A stretch of 64,000 bases of DNA from NCBI GenBank assembly GCA_900073065.1, contig FJOG01000008.1:349631-413630 (forward strand). Reading direction: 5' to 3'. A model generated the notes under the pieces. The model worked only from the letters and a program-made list of their open reading frames with translations. It ran no database searches and had not been told where the DNA came from. This document shows, in pieces, positions 22,312-33,461 of the stretch. A program made the translations under genes and the position numbers. The stretch comes from Phialocephala subalpina. Taxonomy: Eukaryota; Ascomycota; Leotiomycetes; Helotiales; Mollisiaceae. The first letter of the stretch is position 1, and the number at the start of each line of letters is the position of its first letter.

Positions 22312-23945
22312 ATGAGTTGGCTTCCACGGGACAAGGACTTCTTTAGCTATCTTGCACTTGCAGCTATTATCGTATATCCCATCTATCTCACATCATATCG
22401 ACTCTTCTTCTCGCCACTCAGCAAGATTCCAGGGCCATGGTTGACGAGAATAAGCGGGATCCTGGAAGGGAAGGCTCTCAAAGAACAGCGTCGGTCGAAA
22501 TGGGTTGGCGAGCTGTTTGCCGAAAATCCCGATGCTGTTGCTGTTCGTACTAGTCCCAACTCTGTGTCTTTCAATCATCCTGATGCTGTCAAAGCAATCT
22601 ATGGTAAGCAACTCTTGAAGCCGTAGAAGAAAAAGGCTCATTCTCTACAGGCCATGGAAAAGGCGTCGAAGGATTTGGCAAGTCAAGTTGGTATGATGCC
22701 TTCTCTACTACCGGGGAGTCGCTCTTCTCCACCAGATCCAAAAAGCGCCATGCTATGAAGCGAAGAATGGTTGCACACGGCTTCAGTGCCCAAACACTTC
22801 ACTTGTTCGAGCCAGTCGTCGACCAAATGATGGAGAAGTTCATGCTGAGAATGGACGCCTTCGCTCGTAGCCAGGAACCATTCGACATTTACTTCTGGTT
22901 CGAGCTCTTTACAATAGACTTGATGGGTGAACTTGCTCTTGGCAACAACTTTGGCGCCATCGAAGCTGGTAAGCCTGCAAGATACTCGACACTTGTTGAG
23001 CAATCTCAGAGGTTTGGGAATTTCAGTGGCATTCTTCCGTTTGGGAAGAGCAACGTCAAAATCATGAGTTGGGTGCCACTTCCGAAAATCCAGAAGCTGT
23101 GGGAAGCACGCCTAGAATACTTGGACTTCGCGAAGCAAGCTTTGGAGAAACGCTTCCAGGAGGATCGGAAGCAGGTGACGCCAAATGGGAAAGCTCGACA
23201 AGATATCATGCAGAGATTCATCGAAGCTCGAGATCCAGAGACAGGCTATAAGATGGACTTCGCAGAGCTTCGTGCGGAGACATCTTCATTGATGTGAGTA
23301 TTACCTATAATAAAGTGGGTCACGATTGACAATCGTAGGGTCGCTGGTGCGAGTACAGGAAGTGTGACGATGAGCTGGATGACTTACTACCTCTGCAAGA
23401 ACCCCGAAGTCACGTCTCGTATCATCAAAGACCTGGAGTACATGTTCCCAGAGAACACCAATGGAGCCCGGCCAGTCTCATACACCAAGTTGCAGAAGCT
23501 CCACCTCCTCGAGAACGCCGAGATCGAATGTCTCCGTCTCCATCCTCCCATCGGGTACGCCATGCCACGTGATACGCCTCCTCAAGGTGCCGTCATCTGC
23601 GGACACTACATCCCAGGCGGTGTAGCCGTTGGCGTTCCAGCCGCTATCATTGGCCGCAACGGTAGCGTGTACAATAACCCAGATAATTGGGATCCTGATC
23701 GATGGACAGACGAGACTGCTGACTTGGCGACGATGAAGACGTGCTTCCTTGGCTTCGGATTCGGGAGTCGCCAGTGTCTTGGGAGGAATGTAGCGAACCA
23801 ATTTGTGATAAAAATGATTGCGACGTTGTTGTTGAGGTACGAGATTTGCCTTGAGGATCCTGGTCTGGTGTTGGGAACGAAGGAATTCACGATCCAGAAA
23901 CCGGATCAGATATACAACGTGATTCTGAAGCCGAGAGTATCTTAG
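22312..23945 (+). CDS. Cytochrome P450 monooxygenase
   Basis: Three exons (22312-22603, 22651-23293, 23339-23945) give 513 residues, normal for a fungal microsomal P450. A hydrophobic N-terminal anchor (YLALAAIIVYPIYL) is followed by the Pro-rich hinge FSPLSKIPGPW. The helix-C region contains WYDAFSTTGESLFST; the K-helix ExxR is in EIECLRLHPP; the PERF-like block is DPDRW; and the haem loop FGFGSRQCLGR contains the ligand cysteine. In the I-helix, AGASTGS lacks the acidic residue of the usual AGxDT motif. The enzyme should oxidise a hydrophobic or secondary-metabolite-type substrate at the ER. Its divergent exporter neighbour hints at a shared pathway, but there is no backbone synthase here. 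Confidence 0.92.
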
Positions 23946-24542
23946 ATGTGAGTCTGAGTAAGGACGAGCACGAGGTCCTTAAATACGTTCAATGGTAAGG
24001 TGAGAAGAGAGAAGCATGTGGGCGTTTTAATGACGTGAAGATAAAAAGAAGGAGAGAGTTCAGGAATTGGGGAAGGAAGGAGTGGTCGTGGCGGACACTA
24101 GCGCTTAGACTAGACCTTATCGGACATGACGCCAATGAAACAGCTCAGACAAGAGCGATTTCAGACATTATGTGAAGTCAGTGAGTGCATTAAATCAAAT
24201 TAAATATTTTGAGGAAGGAGAGTTCTCAAGTCGAGTCTAATAATTGAGTAGCGAGGTGGAACATATGTGGCACAGTTGAACCCGCTTGCGATTGTATCCC
24301 ATGTCCAGGCACTCAGTGAGAAGACGAAGAAGACAGTGAAGGGCACAAATATCCTCGCAAACATGGTTTATTTCTAGTCAAAAGCTATATACAGCAGAAG
24401 TAAATATATACGGTCGAAAGTAAAAAAGCGAAAGTCTTTTGATGCCAGCTCATACCATGCTACCCACCATTCTCCAAGTTTTGAGGTGCTCTTCAACTCT
24501 AATGTCTCGTGAAGGTCTAAAATCCTCCTCCATTCTCTCTAT
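23946..24542. other. Convergent 3' region, no gene recognised
   Basis: The P450 and the cellobiohydrolase end toward each other here. No open frame of interest was seen. Confidence 0.5.
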
Positions 24543-26245
24543 CTACAGACACTGGGAGTAGTAAGGGTTGAGAACAGTGCAAGTGTATCCACCAGCACAG
24601 CTCGTTGCACCAGTCCAAGTAACACCACCACATTGTGCGTAATGAGCCGCACCAGTCGAAGCAGAAGCCGTGCTGCTGGTGACCTTGGTCACAACGGTGC
24701 TGAGGGTAGCGGAAGTAGCCTGCGTGCTGGATGAAGCCGCGGAAGAGCTTCCACTTGATCCACCACCAACAAGGGTGCCGGAGTAGGTAGAGTTGATGTT
24801 TCCAACCTTGATGTTGGAGTAAGTGACGTAGGCGGAAGCGGCGCTGGACTCGATATCAGCTGGGACACCTGAGGTGGTGGCGCAGGAGCCACGGGCAACA
24901 CCGGGGGTGGATGCGGATCCGGTGGCTGGGTCGTTGGAGTCGAGCCAGAGCATGTTGTCTGCGTAATCGTCCCAGAGAGAGAGGACGAGAACCATACCGG
25001 CCTTGTATGCAGCGGTCATGGAAGCAAAGCCTCCGTGATTATCGTAGTCGTTGGTGTCTCCGAAGACGGTCTTCTGAGCTGTGCAGTAGGCCTCGGTGAT
25101 GGAGTTTCCGGTGACGCCGGCGATGGTTGATTGGGAGTTGGGGATCACATTTCCGTTTTGAACGTAGAAGCGCTTGATTTCGTTGAGGTTACCGCTAGCG
25201 GTTCCAGTGTCAGTCAAGAATTGAGTGACGACGGTGAAGACCGAGTTGGTGTCGACAGTCTTGCCTGGGCCGTAAAACGAGGTGTTTCCTTGGCGGTAGG
25301 AGTTGAAATCGCATCCGTCCGGATCGGTGGTTCCTCCATATCTGTCTGTGGAGTAGGTACCCCCACAGGCATTGCCAGTACATCTAGTCTTCATGATATT
25401 AGCATTGCTCGAGGCGATGTCACAATTGTCAGGAAGCTTACCTGGGTGACATTGTCGGCGGAGTGAGGGGTCAAAGCAGCGGACATGGAATTCGCTTCCC
25501 AGATGTCCATCTCAGCACAGCAAGATCCATATTGACCAGTACCAGAATTGGCACTGTTGGATGCTGGAGTCCATCCCTCAACGTTCGCTTGGCCATTGAT
25601 GAACTTCAAATCACGTGGGCACTGAGAATCACAGTAACTGACCGGCTGTTAGCGCATATTTCTCCAAATCAACGAGAGAGCTTACCCGACTCCATAAGCA
25701 GCACCAGCCTTGTTGGTGGGGTAAGCCGCAACACCACCATCAGCGGACATGCCAGACATGTACAGCGCTCCGTTCAAGCCGCAAGGAAGCTGAGAAACAT
25801 CGACGTCGAATGTGAATTCCTGGTTCAGGAGATTGAACATTTGATAGTGGGTGTCGTCGGCCATCAAGAAGAGACGAGATCCAACGTTTTTCTGCCCAGA
25901 AGTTGTGATGAAGTTCAGCTTCAAGGAGCTTCCAGAGGCGGTAACACCGTAAGTGCCAGTGTAGTCAGCACCATCAAGAGCGCAGTTCGAGGCGCAGGTG
26001 ACATCGTCAGGGCAGAGAGTTGCATCCCAAGTGTTTCCGGTGTAGCAGTTGGTTGAACCGGAGGTCGAGTGCAGCCATCTCCAGTTGGAGTCCAAGACGA
26101 CCTTACCAGCAACAGTTGTACAGCTGCCTGGAGCCGTACATTTCTGCCATGTCAAAGGAGGGTGGGTTTCGGTGGTGAGAGTACCGATTTGCTGAGCACG
26201 TGCAACAGCCAAAAGAGAAGAGGCAAGAACGATCTTGGAATACAT
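24543..26245 (-). CDS. cbh1: GH7 cellobiohydrolase with C-terminal CBM1
   Basis: Three exons on the minus strand (26245-25686, 25637-25442, 25388-24543) give 533 residues. The signal peptide [17 protein letters not shown] is followed by [19 protein letters not shown], a typical mature GH7 start. The catalytic motif EMDIWEAN (nucleophile Glu, Asp, acid/base Glu) sits in exon 2. Many cysteines match family I cellobiohydrolases. After the catalytic domain (to about residue 455) comes a Ser/Thr/Gly-rich linker, then the cellulose-binding domain from HYAQCGG to PYYSQCL. The enzyme releases cellobiose from chain ends of crystalline cellulose outside the cell. The start was chosen at the second Met of the frame because it begins the signal peptide. 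Confidence 0.96.
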
Positions 26246-26315
26246 GATGGATGGTGAGAAGAAACAGCTCAAGGATGAATGTCGTGCTGGGAAAACTTGG
26301 AGTCGAGGGGTTGAT

Positions 26316-26323
26316 CTTATATA
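26316..26323 (-). promoter_or_regulatory. Probable TATA box of the cellobiohydrolase gene
   Basis: TATATAAG on the minus strand lies about 70 bases before the ATG, a usual distance for strongly expressed fungal genes with short leaders. Confidence 0.55.
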
Positions 26324-26355
26324 CTCAATGGGTAGCTACGGGAGCAAGATAACCG

Positions 26356-26777
26356 CTAGCCAGCGAGCCTCCCGTGATGAGCCATGATACTCAAAAATTC
26401 TGTTCCAGACTACTTCTCCATGAAACTTGTAGATCTGGAGCTCCGGATCGACGGGCCCTTCGGATTGACGATCTCGCGAAGACCAAAAGGGGAGGAGGCT
26501 GGGTCGCTCCATGCGGTCCGACGACGACTAAGATTGGAGGTTGAGCTGCGGAGTCAAGTCACGATGCTGGATACCACAGCATGAGAAGACTTGGTGGAGA
26601 AACATTGTTGCGCATCACGGGCCACTCCGCCAGCTACCGGATCAGTTGACCGACGTTTAATATAAACAAATTCATGGTCCAGGTTTGTCCAGGGCATTGG
26701 CGTTTTGATTGACCTTTGATAGGTTGCCAGGATTTTCTCCGGATCGCTCCCCCTTTTTTGAGCTCAAGATGGTGGGG
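26356..26777. promoter_or_regulatory. Possible XlnR/Xyr1 and CreA sites upstream of the cellobiohydrolase
   Basis: CTAGCC at 26356-26361 is GGCTAG on the minus strand, matching the XlnR/Xyr1 core GGCTAR. CTCCGC at 26625-26630 and GTGGGG at 26772-26777 match the CreA consensus in either orientation. Cellobiohydrolase genes are known to be induced by XlnR-type factors and repressed by CreA. The sites are short, so each could be chance. Confidence 0.3.
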
Positions 26778-27590
26778 TAGAGGCACGCTTGGCGCAGGAA
26801 GCACCAATCGGTGCCATGAGCTCCTTTGCGCATTTCGCTTCGCCTAAGGTTTGCTAGAGAAACATTGAAAATCCTACAAGTAGATGTTTCGCTTTCGAAG
26901 TTGCAAACAGATTAGAAAAGTGGCGCAGAACAAACTTTGCATTTGTCTTCTGATTTCGGACCAAAATTAAGGGTGGTGCAACAAAACAGGTGTATAATAA
27001 GCTTTGGGAGGGTGCCGAGGCCTAATCCATGAAGGGTACTCGCCAAACGCGGGGATAAGGTTGTTTTGATGCGGATAAAGTCGCGGGGGCAGGGATATAA
27101 ATGAGGGCATGGAAATCGGCGAAACACAGCTGCCGGAAAACGCGACGACTTGTCACCTGCCTACGAAATTGGCCAGAAGCAGTGGTGTAGAACTGGGCAG
27201 TCGCGTAAGCGAGGGGATGTGAGTGGTCTTTCTCATCACACTTGGTCCAGAGGGGACTTTACTCCTGACTGAATTTCGGCAATACTCCCACCGTCATTGC
27301 TGAAAGGGATATCAAAGCCTCCACATCAGCGGCTCTCCGGGATGCCATCCCCCACGCTTTTCTTGAATCGCAGGCACGCTCTCGCCACAAGTGGCTACCG
27401 AGGACATATCGCATACCTCGATTTCTGAGCTGACACGAGTACAGGCCATGGACCGCTAAGCCGCGTAGGGCTTGCCTCGATATCGATATCGATTTCCCAA
27501 ATTCCACTCGTCCTTGGTAAAATAGATGACTCGGGAGTCCTCGCCGAATGCACAGCCCCGTTATCGAGTTTTCCATCAAGAAACAATATA

Positions 27591-27750
27591 CTTTGGTCCA
27601 AGGACAAATAATCACACCCCTGAGGGTTTATACTTCTAGCACTTTCTGCATACAAACTGAGTGATACCAATTCACTTATTGGTCAAACACCCTTGATCTG
27701 TCTGTGCTCTAAAACCCTCAAGGGTGTAATTATTGATCCTAAGACCAAAG
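27591..27750. mobile_element. Candidate MITE, 160 bp, with TA flanks
   Basis: Two inverted arms (27591-27632 and 27709-27750) begin CTTTGGTC and match over about 40 bases, with about seven differences, mostly C versus T. TA dinucleotides flank both ends (27589-27590, 27751-27752), as expected for a non-autonomous Tc1/mariner-type element. There is no coding capacity. Its ends differ from those of the Tc1 element at 17258, so it would need another transposase. Confidence 0.6.
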
Positions 27751-28245
27751 TACTTAGCCAGAGGGGAGGGAGCTTGGCAGGGGCAAGTTCGGGTCGAAGG
27801 GTGTTTAGGCATGACTGCCTCATTTCGAGTCTGACGATAGCTTAATGTGATTTCCATGAATCTGATACAGAAAATGATGAAAGTGTGAGTTGTCAAAGCA
27901 TGCGCCTCGCAGTGCACCCGCACATCGACTGGCAACACCACTCCAACGGGGCCGGATGGGCCGCTAGAGGCTCAAGATGGGTCAGGAGCCAGGACTTGAG
28001 AAGATTAGGAGAGTCAGGAGGTAAGAGACGGGAACACATTTCGCTAAGTATGACATTCGGATATCGTGTCTCGTTTTGACGATAGACGCCTGGCTATGCT
28101 TTGGACTGCCACTTCACCGGCTAAATCGATTTTTTGGTGGATTCGAAGCTCTCGCGCTTGAGAAGGGTGAAATCGGGCCGCAATTTGACCCTCCGATGCC
28201 AAAAGACCGAGAGAGGTACTGAACATAGACTTCACCACTGAGAAG

Positions 28246-30477
28246 TCATGCATGCGAAGAATCATTTTGGTCGAGAAGCCGATCAGAAAGTGGATCTTCA
28301 ACACTCATTGTGCTTTCGATGAGCTCAGTCATAATGTCTTCCTGCATGAAATCGCGCCAGAAAACATCTTCAGCCGCATCTTTTCGATTCGCATAAATCA
28401 TTTGTGCGGCCTTGGTGACTTGACCAAATCCCATACGACTCGAGGGCCATATCTTGGCAATCGCTTTCAAGGCCCCAGCATTTAGTCGAATGAGCTCTTT
28501 TAGGTCCTGCTCCTTGGAGATGATTGGAAGTGCCGACCAGGTCGAGAGGTGAGCGATTGACGAGAGAGCCAATGCACACACGAAGAAATGTGTGTGATTG
28601 ATCAAAGGAGTCGGTATGGCGACTAGCCTACTGATGTTTGCTGCTGCTTGTGCTGTTTGAAACGTGTGCAAGTTATCCGGCATTGGTGCTAGGTTAACCT
28701 GTTCGTTCGCAGAACAAGAAGTGATTGTTTGAACAGCAAGGGCTTCGAGTCTCGAATTGTGTCGGTGAAGTAGAATAGAGCTCCTAGATCACTGTTTCAG
28801 CATTGACACGATTCAAAGGTACATAGAACATACACGTCAGTGATCATGTGGGCTTGAAAGAGCATCTCGTCAAACGTTCCCGACTCGTCATAAAAGGCCT
28901 TTTTTGACTCCGGCAGATGCAGTTTCCAGTTTGTAAGATATGCTTCTTGTCTTTGAATTGTGTGGTCGTCGGGGAAGCAGAATTGTGTCGACAGTATGAT
29001 TCGGTCGAGGTTGCGCGCCGCTGCTATTCGATATGTGTAAGAGGACCATTCGACATCTTCGTCATTGAAACCATCCTCCTCAAAATCTTCGAAAGTATAA
29101 AGCGGTGGAATTGACTGCGATCGTCAGCGAGATCATACAGTGTATCAGCAACAGCGTTTTCAATCTCCAAGCCTGTGAAAGACTATTGAGGAGGCTAGGG
29201 CAGGCTGATCTACTGTATGCAGTGGAATCCCCTAGTCTTAGCCAACCATCGTCCTTGTCCAGAAAGTCCAGGCAAGGCTGGAACATTGAGAGCGCTGATC
29301 AGCAACACTTACACCAGTACCAAATTCCCTCTCTTCGCACGGTAAAGGCACTGCTGACTTCAAATCCTGCACATGAAAAGGCCTTCGTCCGTGAAACCCA
29401 GCAGCCATTACGCATACGACGTAAAGCTCATGCCATGAACGTCGGAGGCTTTCTTCACAAACTGGGGAACCTTGTCCATTGACAATTGCGTATTCTCGCG
29501 TGTTCATGCCTATTTTCAAAGCTAGGTGTTGAGCTTTGACAAGTATATCTACTGCCTTCGTCTGTTCACCTCCTCCATCCAGACCCAAGGCATAGAGCAA
29601 CATTGCTTGAACCACGGATGCATCCTCCGCTGGTGGTGCTAAAACCAGTAATTCGAGCTCAGGCGCATAGCTAGCCGTGTATGCTCCCGTCAAATAACGA
29701 GAGCCCAGGTAGCACATTGCTGTCAGAAGGTGGTCCGTGGGGCGTCCTTTGGCGACTTGAAGGAAGTGGTGTCGAGGAGGCAAGAAAGGATGTGAGCCCT
29801 GTTCCCCAAAATCTCCGAGTCAGTATGCTTCTTTCAGCCGTTTGAGAGAATCCCAAGAGTATTGGGACATTCATTGGGAGAATTGGTTGTTTCAAGACTC
29901 TAAAGAAAACGCAGAGGATGAAAATTTGCTCCGAGAAGATGAGACTTACATGAAAGTAGTGATAGAATGCATCTATACACCGCTGACGATCAATGGACCC
30001 AGATCTACGGCTATCCGGATTCGCTGAATCGGAAACTTTGCTGCTCAATTGCGTTCCCGCTGGCATGAACATTGGTCTGTAACCATAAGAGCCACCGTAT
30101 AGAGACTCGGATGAAGAAGGGCCTCCAGACAGTGAAAGATGATTTATGGTGCTCGATGATGCTGAGGCATATGGCATCTTATCAGTGCGGTCATGAGAAG
30201 AGTTGCCATGTGCAGGGCCAAGCTGTCTTCCACGTGCACTGGAACCTCGATAACCTCGACGAGATTTCAGATATACGCACGAGATTCCTTGTGAAGCACA
30301 CCGTGAGCATACACGGAGCCCATCGCACTTCAAGTGCTTGCTGCGACACCCAACGCATGCTGAGTTGGTGACAATTCGATCGTTTGATGAAGCTGCTGCT
30401 TGTCCGTCCGGCGAATCCGTCCTCTCGACGGTATCCGCATCAGCTGATGGGGTCGCGTCCTCCTCGCTATTACTCAT
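28246..30477 (-). CDS. Zn2Cys6 fungal transcription factor
   Basis: Four exons on the minus strand (30477-29950, 29798-29313, 29114-28834, 28783-28246) give 610 residues. The binuclear zinc cluster ACVGCRSKHLKCDG with CSRCASQGISC lies near residues 38-65, followed by basic RRGYRG. A Ser-rich stretch follows, then the middle homology region: GSHPFLPPRHHF, VQAMLLYALG, EESLRRSWHELYVV, VPLPCEERE, SSYTYRIAAARNL, SSILLHRHNSRLEAL. It should bind DNA in the nucleus as a pathway regulator, but the target is unknown. The start was taken at MSNSEEDATP; the frame is open upstream. Intron 2 is long (198 nt), and its boundaries rest on frame and homology, so a small exon there could be missed. Intron 1 belongs to the repeated intron family. 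Confidence 0.82.
29799..29949 (-). repeat. Intron 1 of the Zn2Cys6 gene: candidate introner-like element
   Basis: This 151-nt intron starts GTAAGTCTCATCTTCTC, has TTTCTTTAGAGT at a similar offset to the giant-gene introns, a hairpin ATGTCCCAA/TTGGGATT, and ends with CATACTGACTCGGAGATTTT then GGGGAACAG. The same blocks in the same order occur in the intron at 59064-59203, with more divergence than between the two giant-gene copies. Confidence 0.55.
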
Positions 30478-31556
30478 ACCGGCTATCAGTAGCTCTCCGA
30501 GCAAGGAATCGAGATGGAATAGGTAATCTACGCGTTTTGCAAGATTGGGCGATGATGATAAAGGAAGGAGCAATGAGTACAGAAAATGTGCTTAGCGAAA
30601 GGGGAAGTAGAACTCGGCATTATTACGCACCTATAATTCCTTGCCAAAAGGCTGAGATATCAAAGCCCGAAGGCCTGGTTACTGGCTAGACCTTAATGCA
30701 TTGACTGTGGGCATTGATGAGGCGTATGCCTATCGCGTCCTGGGCTTGGTCGCCGAACAAACATCTATCAGGTCCCCGAATGAAACGATCAACGAGGCAG
30801 AAATGACTCGACATGATGTCACAGTGCCTGTAGCGACAGAGTTATGTGGATTTGGGCGTCTCTGACATCTCAGGATGTATTTGATGGGACGAAAAGCAAT
30901 ATCGATGAGTATGGAGCAGAAGAGACGAAGTTGCCCTGACGTTGCGAGGCATTGAAATGGCAAGCGACACGTGACTACGGAGCTAGTACCTATCAGGGCT
31001 AGCAGTAAAAGGTCTCCGACCCCGTCGTAGCTGCGTTCATCTCGAGGCCACTCTCCTCATTCTTTTCACCAAAAACTATAGCGACATTGAGATAGCTTTT
31101 AAATGTCGAATATGCTCCTGGGCACTATGTGCGTGAGAGGAGATCGAGATGCAGTGGGGGCGGCGGAAGTGAGCGGAACCCGTGACATTAGGGTGGTGCT
31201 AGCCACTCTCGGTTTAGCCGCGAGCCGCACGGTTTCCCCAAAATTCATTAAAGTTTGGGAACCGTCATTAACTTCGCGCCATGATGTTTCAACGTCAATT
31301 GCAATCAGCACATAGGCCCGCGGTGCTCGCTGGCAGCCACCCGCAAGCTCCAGAACACGGCAACACCTGAAAGGAATCTTTGTTGGTCTCAGTGAGGGAC
31401 TACTTTTACATCCCAGCAAAACTTTCCTTTTCCCTCAACCTCCGGAGTTTCTCAACTCAACACGCTTAGAGCTGAAGTCTGTTCCATGATATTGCAGGTA
31501 TCAATGAGCATGAAGCTTCGGCGTCCAATTGAGGACTGACTTTCCGCAGAAGCACA
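30478..31556. other. Intergenic, no gene recognised
   Basis: Upstream region of the Zn2Cys6 gene, which is transcribed leftward, and of the broken retropepsin-like sequence. Nothing recognisable was found. Confidence 0.5.
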
Positions 31557-32114
31557 ATGGGTGAAATCGGCGAATGGTCGCGGGCCCAGAAAGAGCAACG
31601 AAGAAAACAAAACATCGACAACCCACCAAAGCGACGGTGTTGGGACTGAATTCTCGTGTACGGCGGTAACCACTACGCCAAAAACCGATCCTCTTTTACA
31701 ACATATCGACGAGTCAAAACTATCGCCACTGAACATGGAAACATCATTGGAGTTGGGACGGTCAAGCTTGTGGTACGCGTCAGCCCGACCACGAGAGAGA
31801 CAAGGGAAGTGACCGTACTTGATGTGTTACATATACCGGATGCGGAATGCAATGTACTGGCACCAACGCAACGAAATCCGGATTGGGAGATACGAAACTC
31901 GGAAGAGATCGTGAGAATCTTTGATGATAACGGGGAGAGCATTTTCTACGGGAAAGCCTTCCGTGGCTACAAGAGACTGGCACTTGCGGATAACAAGCAA
32001 GGAGGAAGCTTTTTGCCAGATGCTCGTCTGACGGGCAAGAAGTTGGCAATAGGTTTATGCTTGAGTGAAGAAGAGGAAAGAAGATTAGGTGTGCAACCCG
32101 AAATGACACCTTAA
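31557..32114 (+). pseudogene. Copia-type retropepsin-like remnant with an in-frame stop
   Basis: One frame runs 31557-32114, interrupted by TGA at 31647-31649. The context CWD-stop-ILVYGGNHYAKNRSSF resembles the W-x-LDTGSN-H active-site region of fungal proteins related to the Copia protease/pre-integrase part. The stop is where Trp is expected (TGG to TGA), and the catalytic DTG is replaced by VYG. Downstream, TATEHGNIIGVGTVKLVV and VTVLDVLHIPDAECNVL are typical of the same family. There is no reverse transcriptase or LTR nearby, so this is a fragment or a domesticated gene that later died. Confidence 0.6.
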
Positions 32115-32928
32115 GATCCGTCGCACATTTTCGATCACGATTCATATGCGAGAACTCAAGCTCAGCTCGACAATGCTTCGCCATTCCTCCTGTTCGAGTT
32201 GTAGGAAGAATTGGCATCGGCGTTATGATGACTCTGTACCCACTGTTGACTGTTGCTTAGGTCAATGTGTCTACTAGATCAATCTGTCCAGCTTCGGTAC
32301 CCAGCTCCTCGTTCGACAATTTCAAAAATACCATCATCTTTGGGGAGACGAAAACAACAAGCGCAATTGCAACACACGGCAGATACGGGCCGCAGATATG
32401 GTTGCTCAAACCAGGAATCTCGACGAAAACTTGACGAGAAACCGGGCACATCCGGAAATCAAAACCTGTATCATGCGAGCTGCTGATTCATATATGGACC
32501 TTCAAGTATTGAAGTTCCTTCTCTATCGAAGCTCGAGGCATCATGCGGCTTATGATCAGACCGATTCGGGGACTCGGAGATATGCCATATTTTCGGGAGG
32601 CACAGCGACCACGACTTCATGAGCTCAGCACCAAGGAACTGGGTTTTTTCGTATCATCGATCCTGATTAGTCACTTCCGCTTTCTACTGTTGCCGTACAG
32701 ATGCCAATGTTCTCCTATTATGGTTCAGGACCCGCTGCAATTCTTGATATCGCATACAATGTGAGGTGACTTACTGGGGGCAGACACAGCTCGTCTTGAT
32801 CAAATCGCGAAGATAAACAGCCTCAATTAGTCTCATCTCCTCGGAAACCCCATCAAATATATACTTGAAGCCTCATACACCCCTTTATCTGAATCTTCCA
32901 TAGGCATTCAGTCTCTGACTCCTTTGCA
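32115..32928. other. Unassigned stretch before the alternative oxidase remnant
   Basis: No domain recognised. It could hold the decayed 5' half of the alternative oxidase, but I could not align it by eye. Confidence 0.4.
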
Positions 32929-33461
32929 GGATCGAGACCCTCATCGAAGAGTCTTGCAATGAGCAGATGCAACTCCTCACATCCCTCAAATTGCACTCTC
33001 CTTAGCATGTTCATAGGCGCACTTATCCTCAGCGCTCCTAAGGTGTTTTCTTCAACGGCTTCTTCCTAGCCTATCTTGTCTCAACCAAGTCATGCCATCG
33101 CTTCGTCGGCTACCTTGAAGAAGAAGCCGCCATCACCTATACGAGGGCACTCAAGGATCTTGATGCTGGGAAGCTTCCACTGTGGAATCACACTCAAGCT
33201 CCTGAGATCACTATCCAGTATTGGAATATACTGGAAGGGCAACGAGCGATGAAAGATCTTTGGTTTTATGTAAGGGCCGATGACGCCAAGCATAGAGAGG
33301 TCAATCATACATTGGGGAATCTAGATCATAGAAATGATCCAAATCCGCTCGTGAGCCAGTTCAAATATCCTTCAAAGCCACATCCTAGCAAGTTGCTAGA
33401 AGGCTCGAAGTCTATTGGGTGGTCGTGCAAGGAAGCGTTGTGCAGAGTTTGTAGATCATAG
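32929..33461 (+). pseudogene. Alternative oxidase C-terminal half, frameshifted remnant
   Basis: The sequence reads IETLIEESCNEQMQLLTSLK, then in another frame SMFIGALILSAPKVF, then GVFFNGFFLAYLVSTKSCHR in the first frame, FVGYLEEEAAITYTRALKDL, APEITIQYWNILEG, and RADDAKHREVNHTLGNLD followed by DPNPLVSQ. These are the di-iron binding blocks of mitochondrial ubiquinol (alternative) oxidase: E-x-x-N-E-x-M, LEEEA and RADEAKHR. At least two frameshifts lie between about 32980 and 33060. The N-terminal half, including the first iron-ligand Glu region and targeting peptide, was not found upstream. The final residues after DPNPLVSQ do not look like the family. It cannot encode a working enzyme. Confidence 0.82.

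Larger units (their letters stand above)
26246..28245. other. Intergenic: cellobiohydrolase promoter and a small MITE
   Basis: About 2 kb without a recognisable gene. The left end is promoter. A 160-bp inverted-repeat element at 27591-27750 is listed separately. The remaining open frames are short and show no known domain. Confidence 0.5.

Noticed and set aside
29115..29312. Small exon inside the 198-nt intron 2 of the Zn2Cys6 gene
   Set aside because: One candidate reads CLDFLDKDDGWLRLGD in frame after a CAG acceptor, but no donor then connects to the next exon in phase with the known middle homology region. A single intron is simpler.
28917..29482. Plus-strand open frames of 65-125 residues
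   Set aside because: They are antisense to exons of the Zn2Cys6 gene, which has strong motif support.
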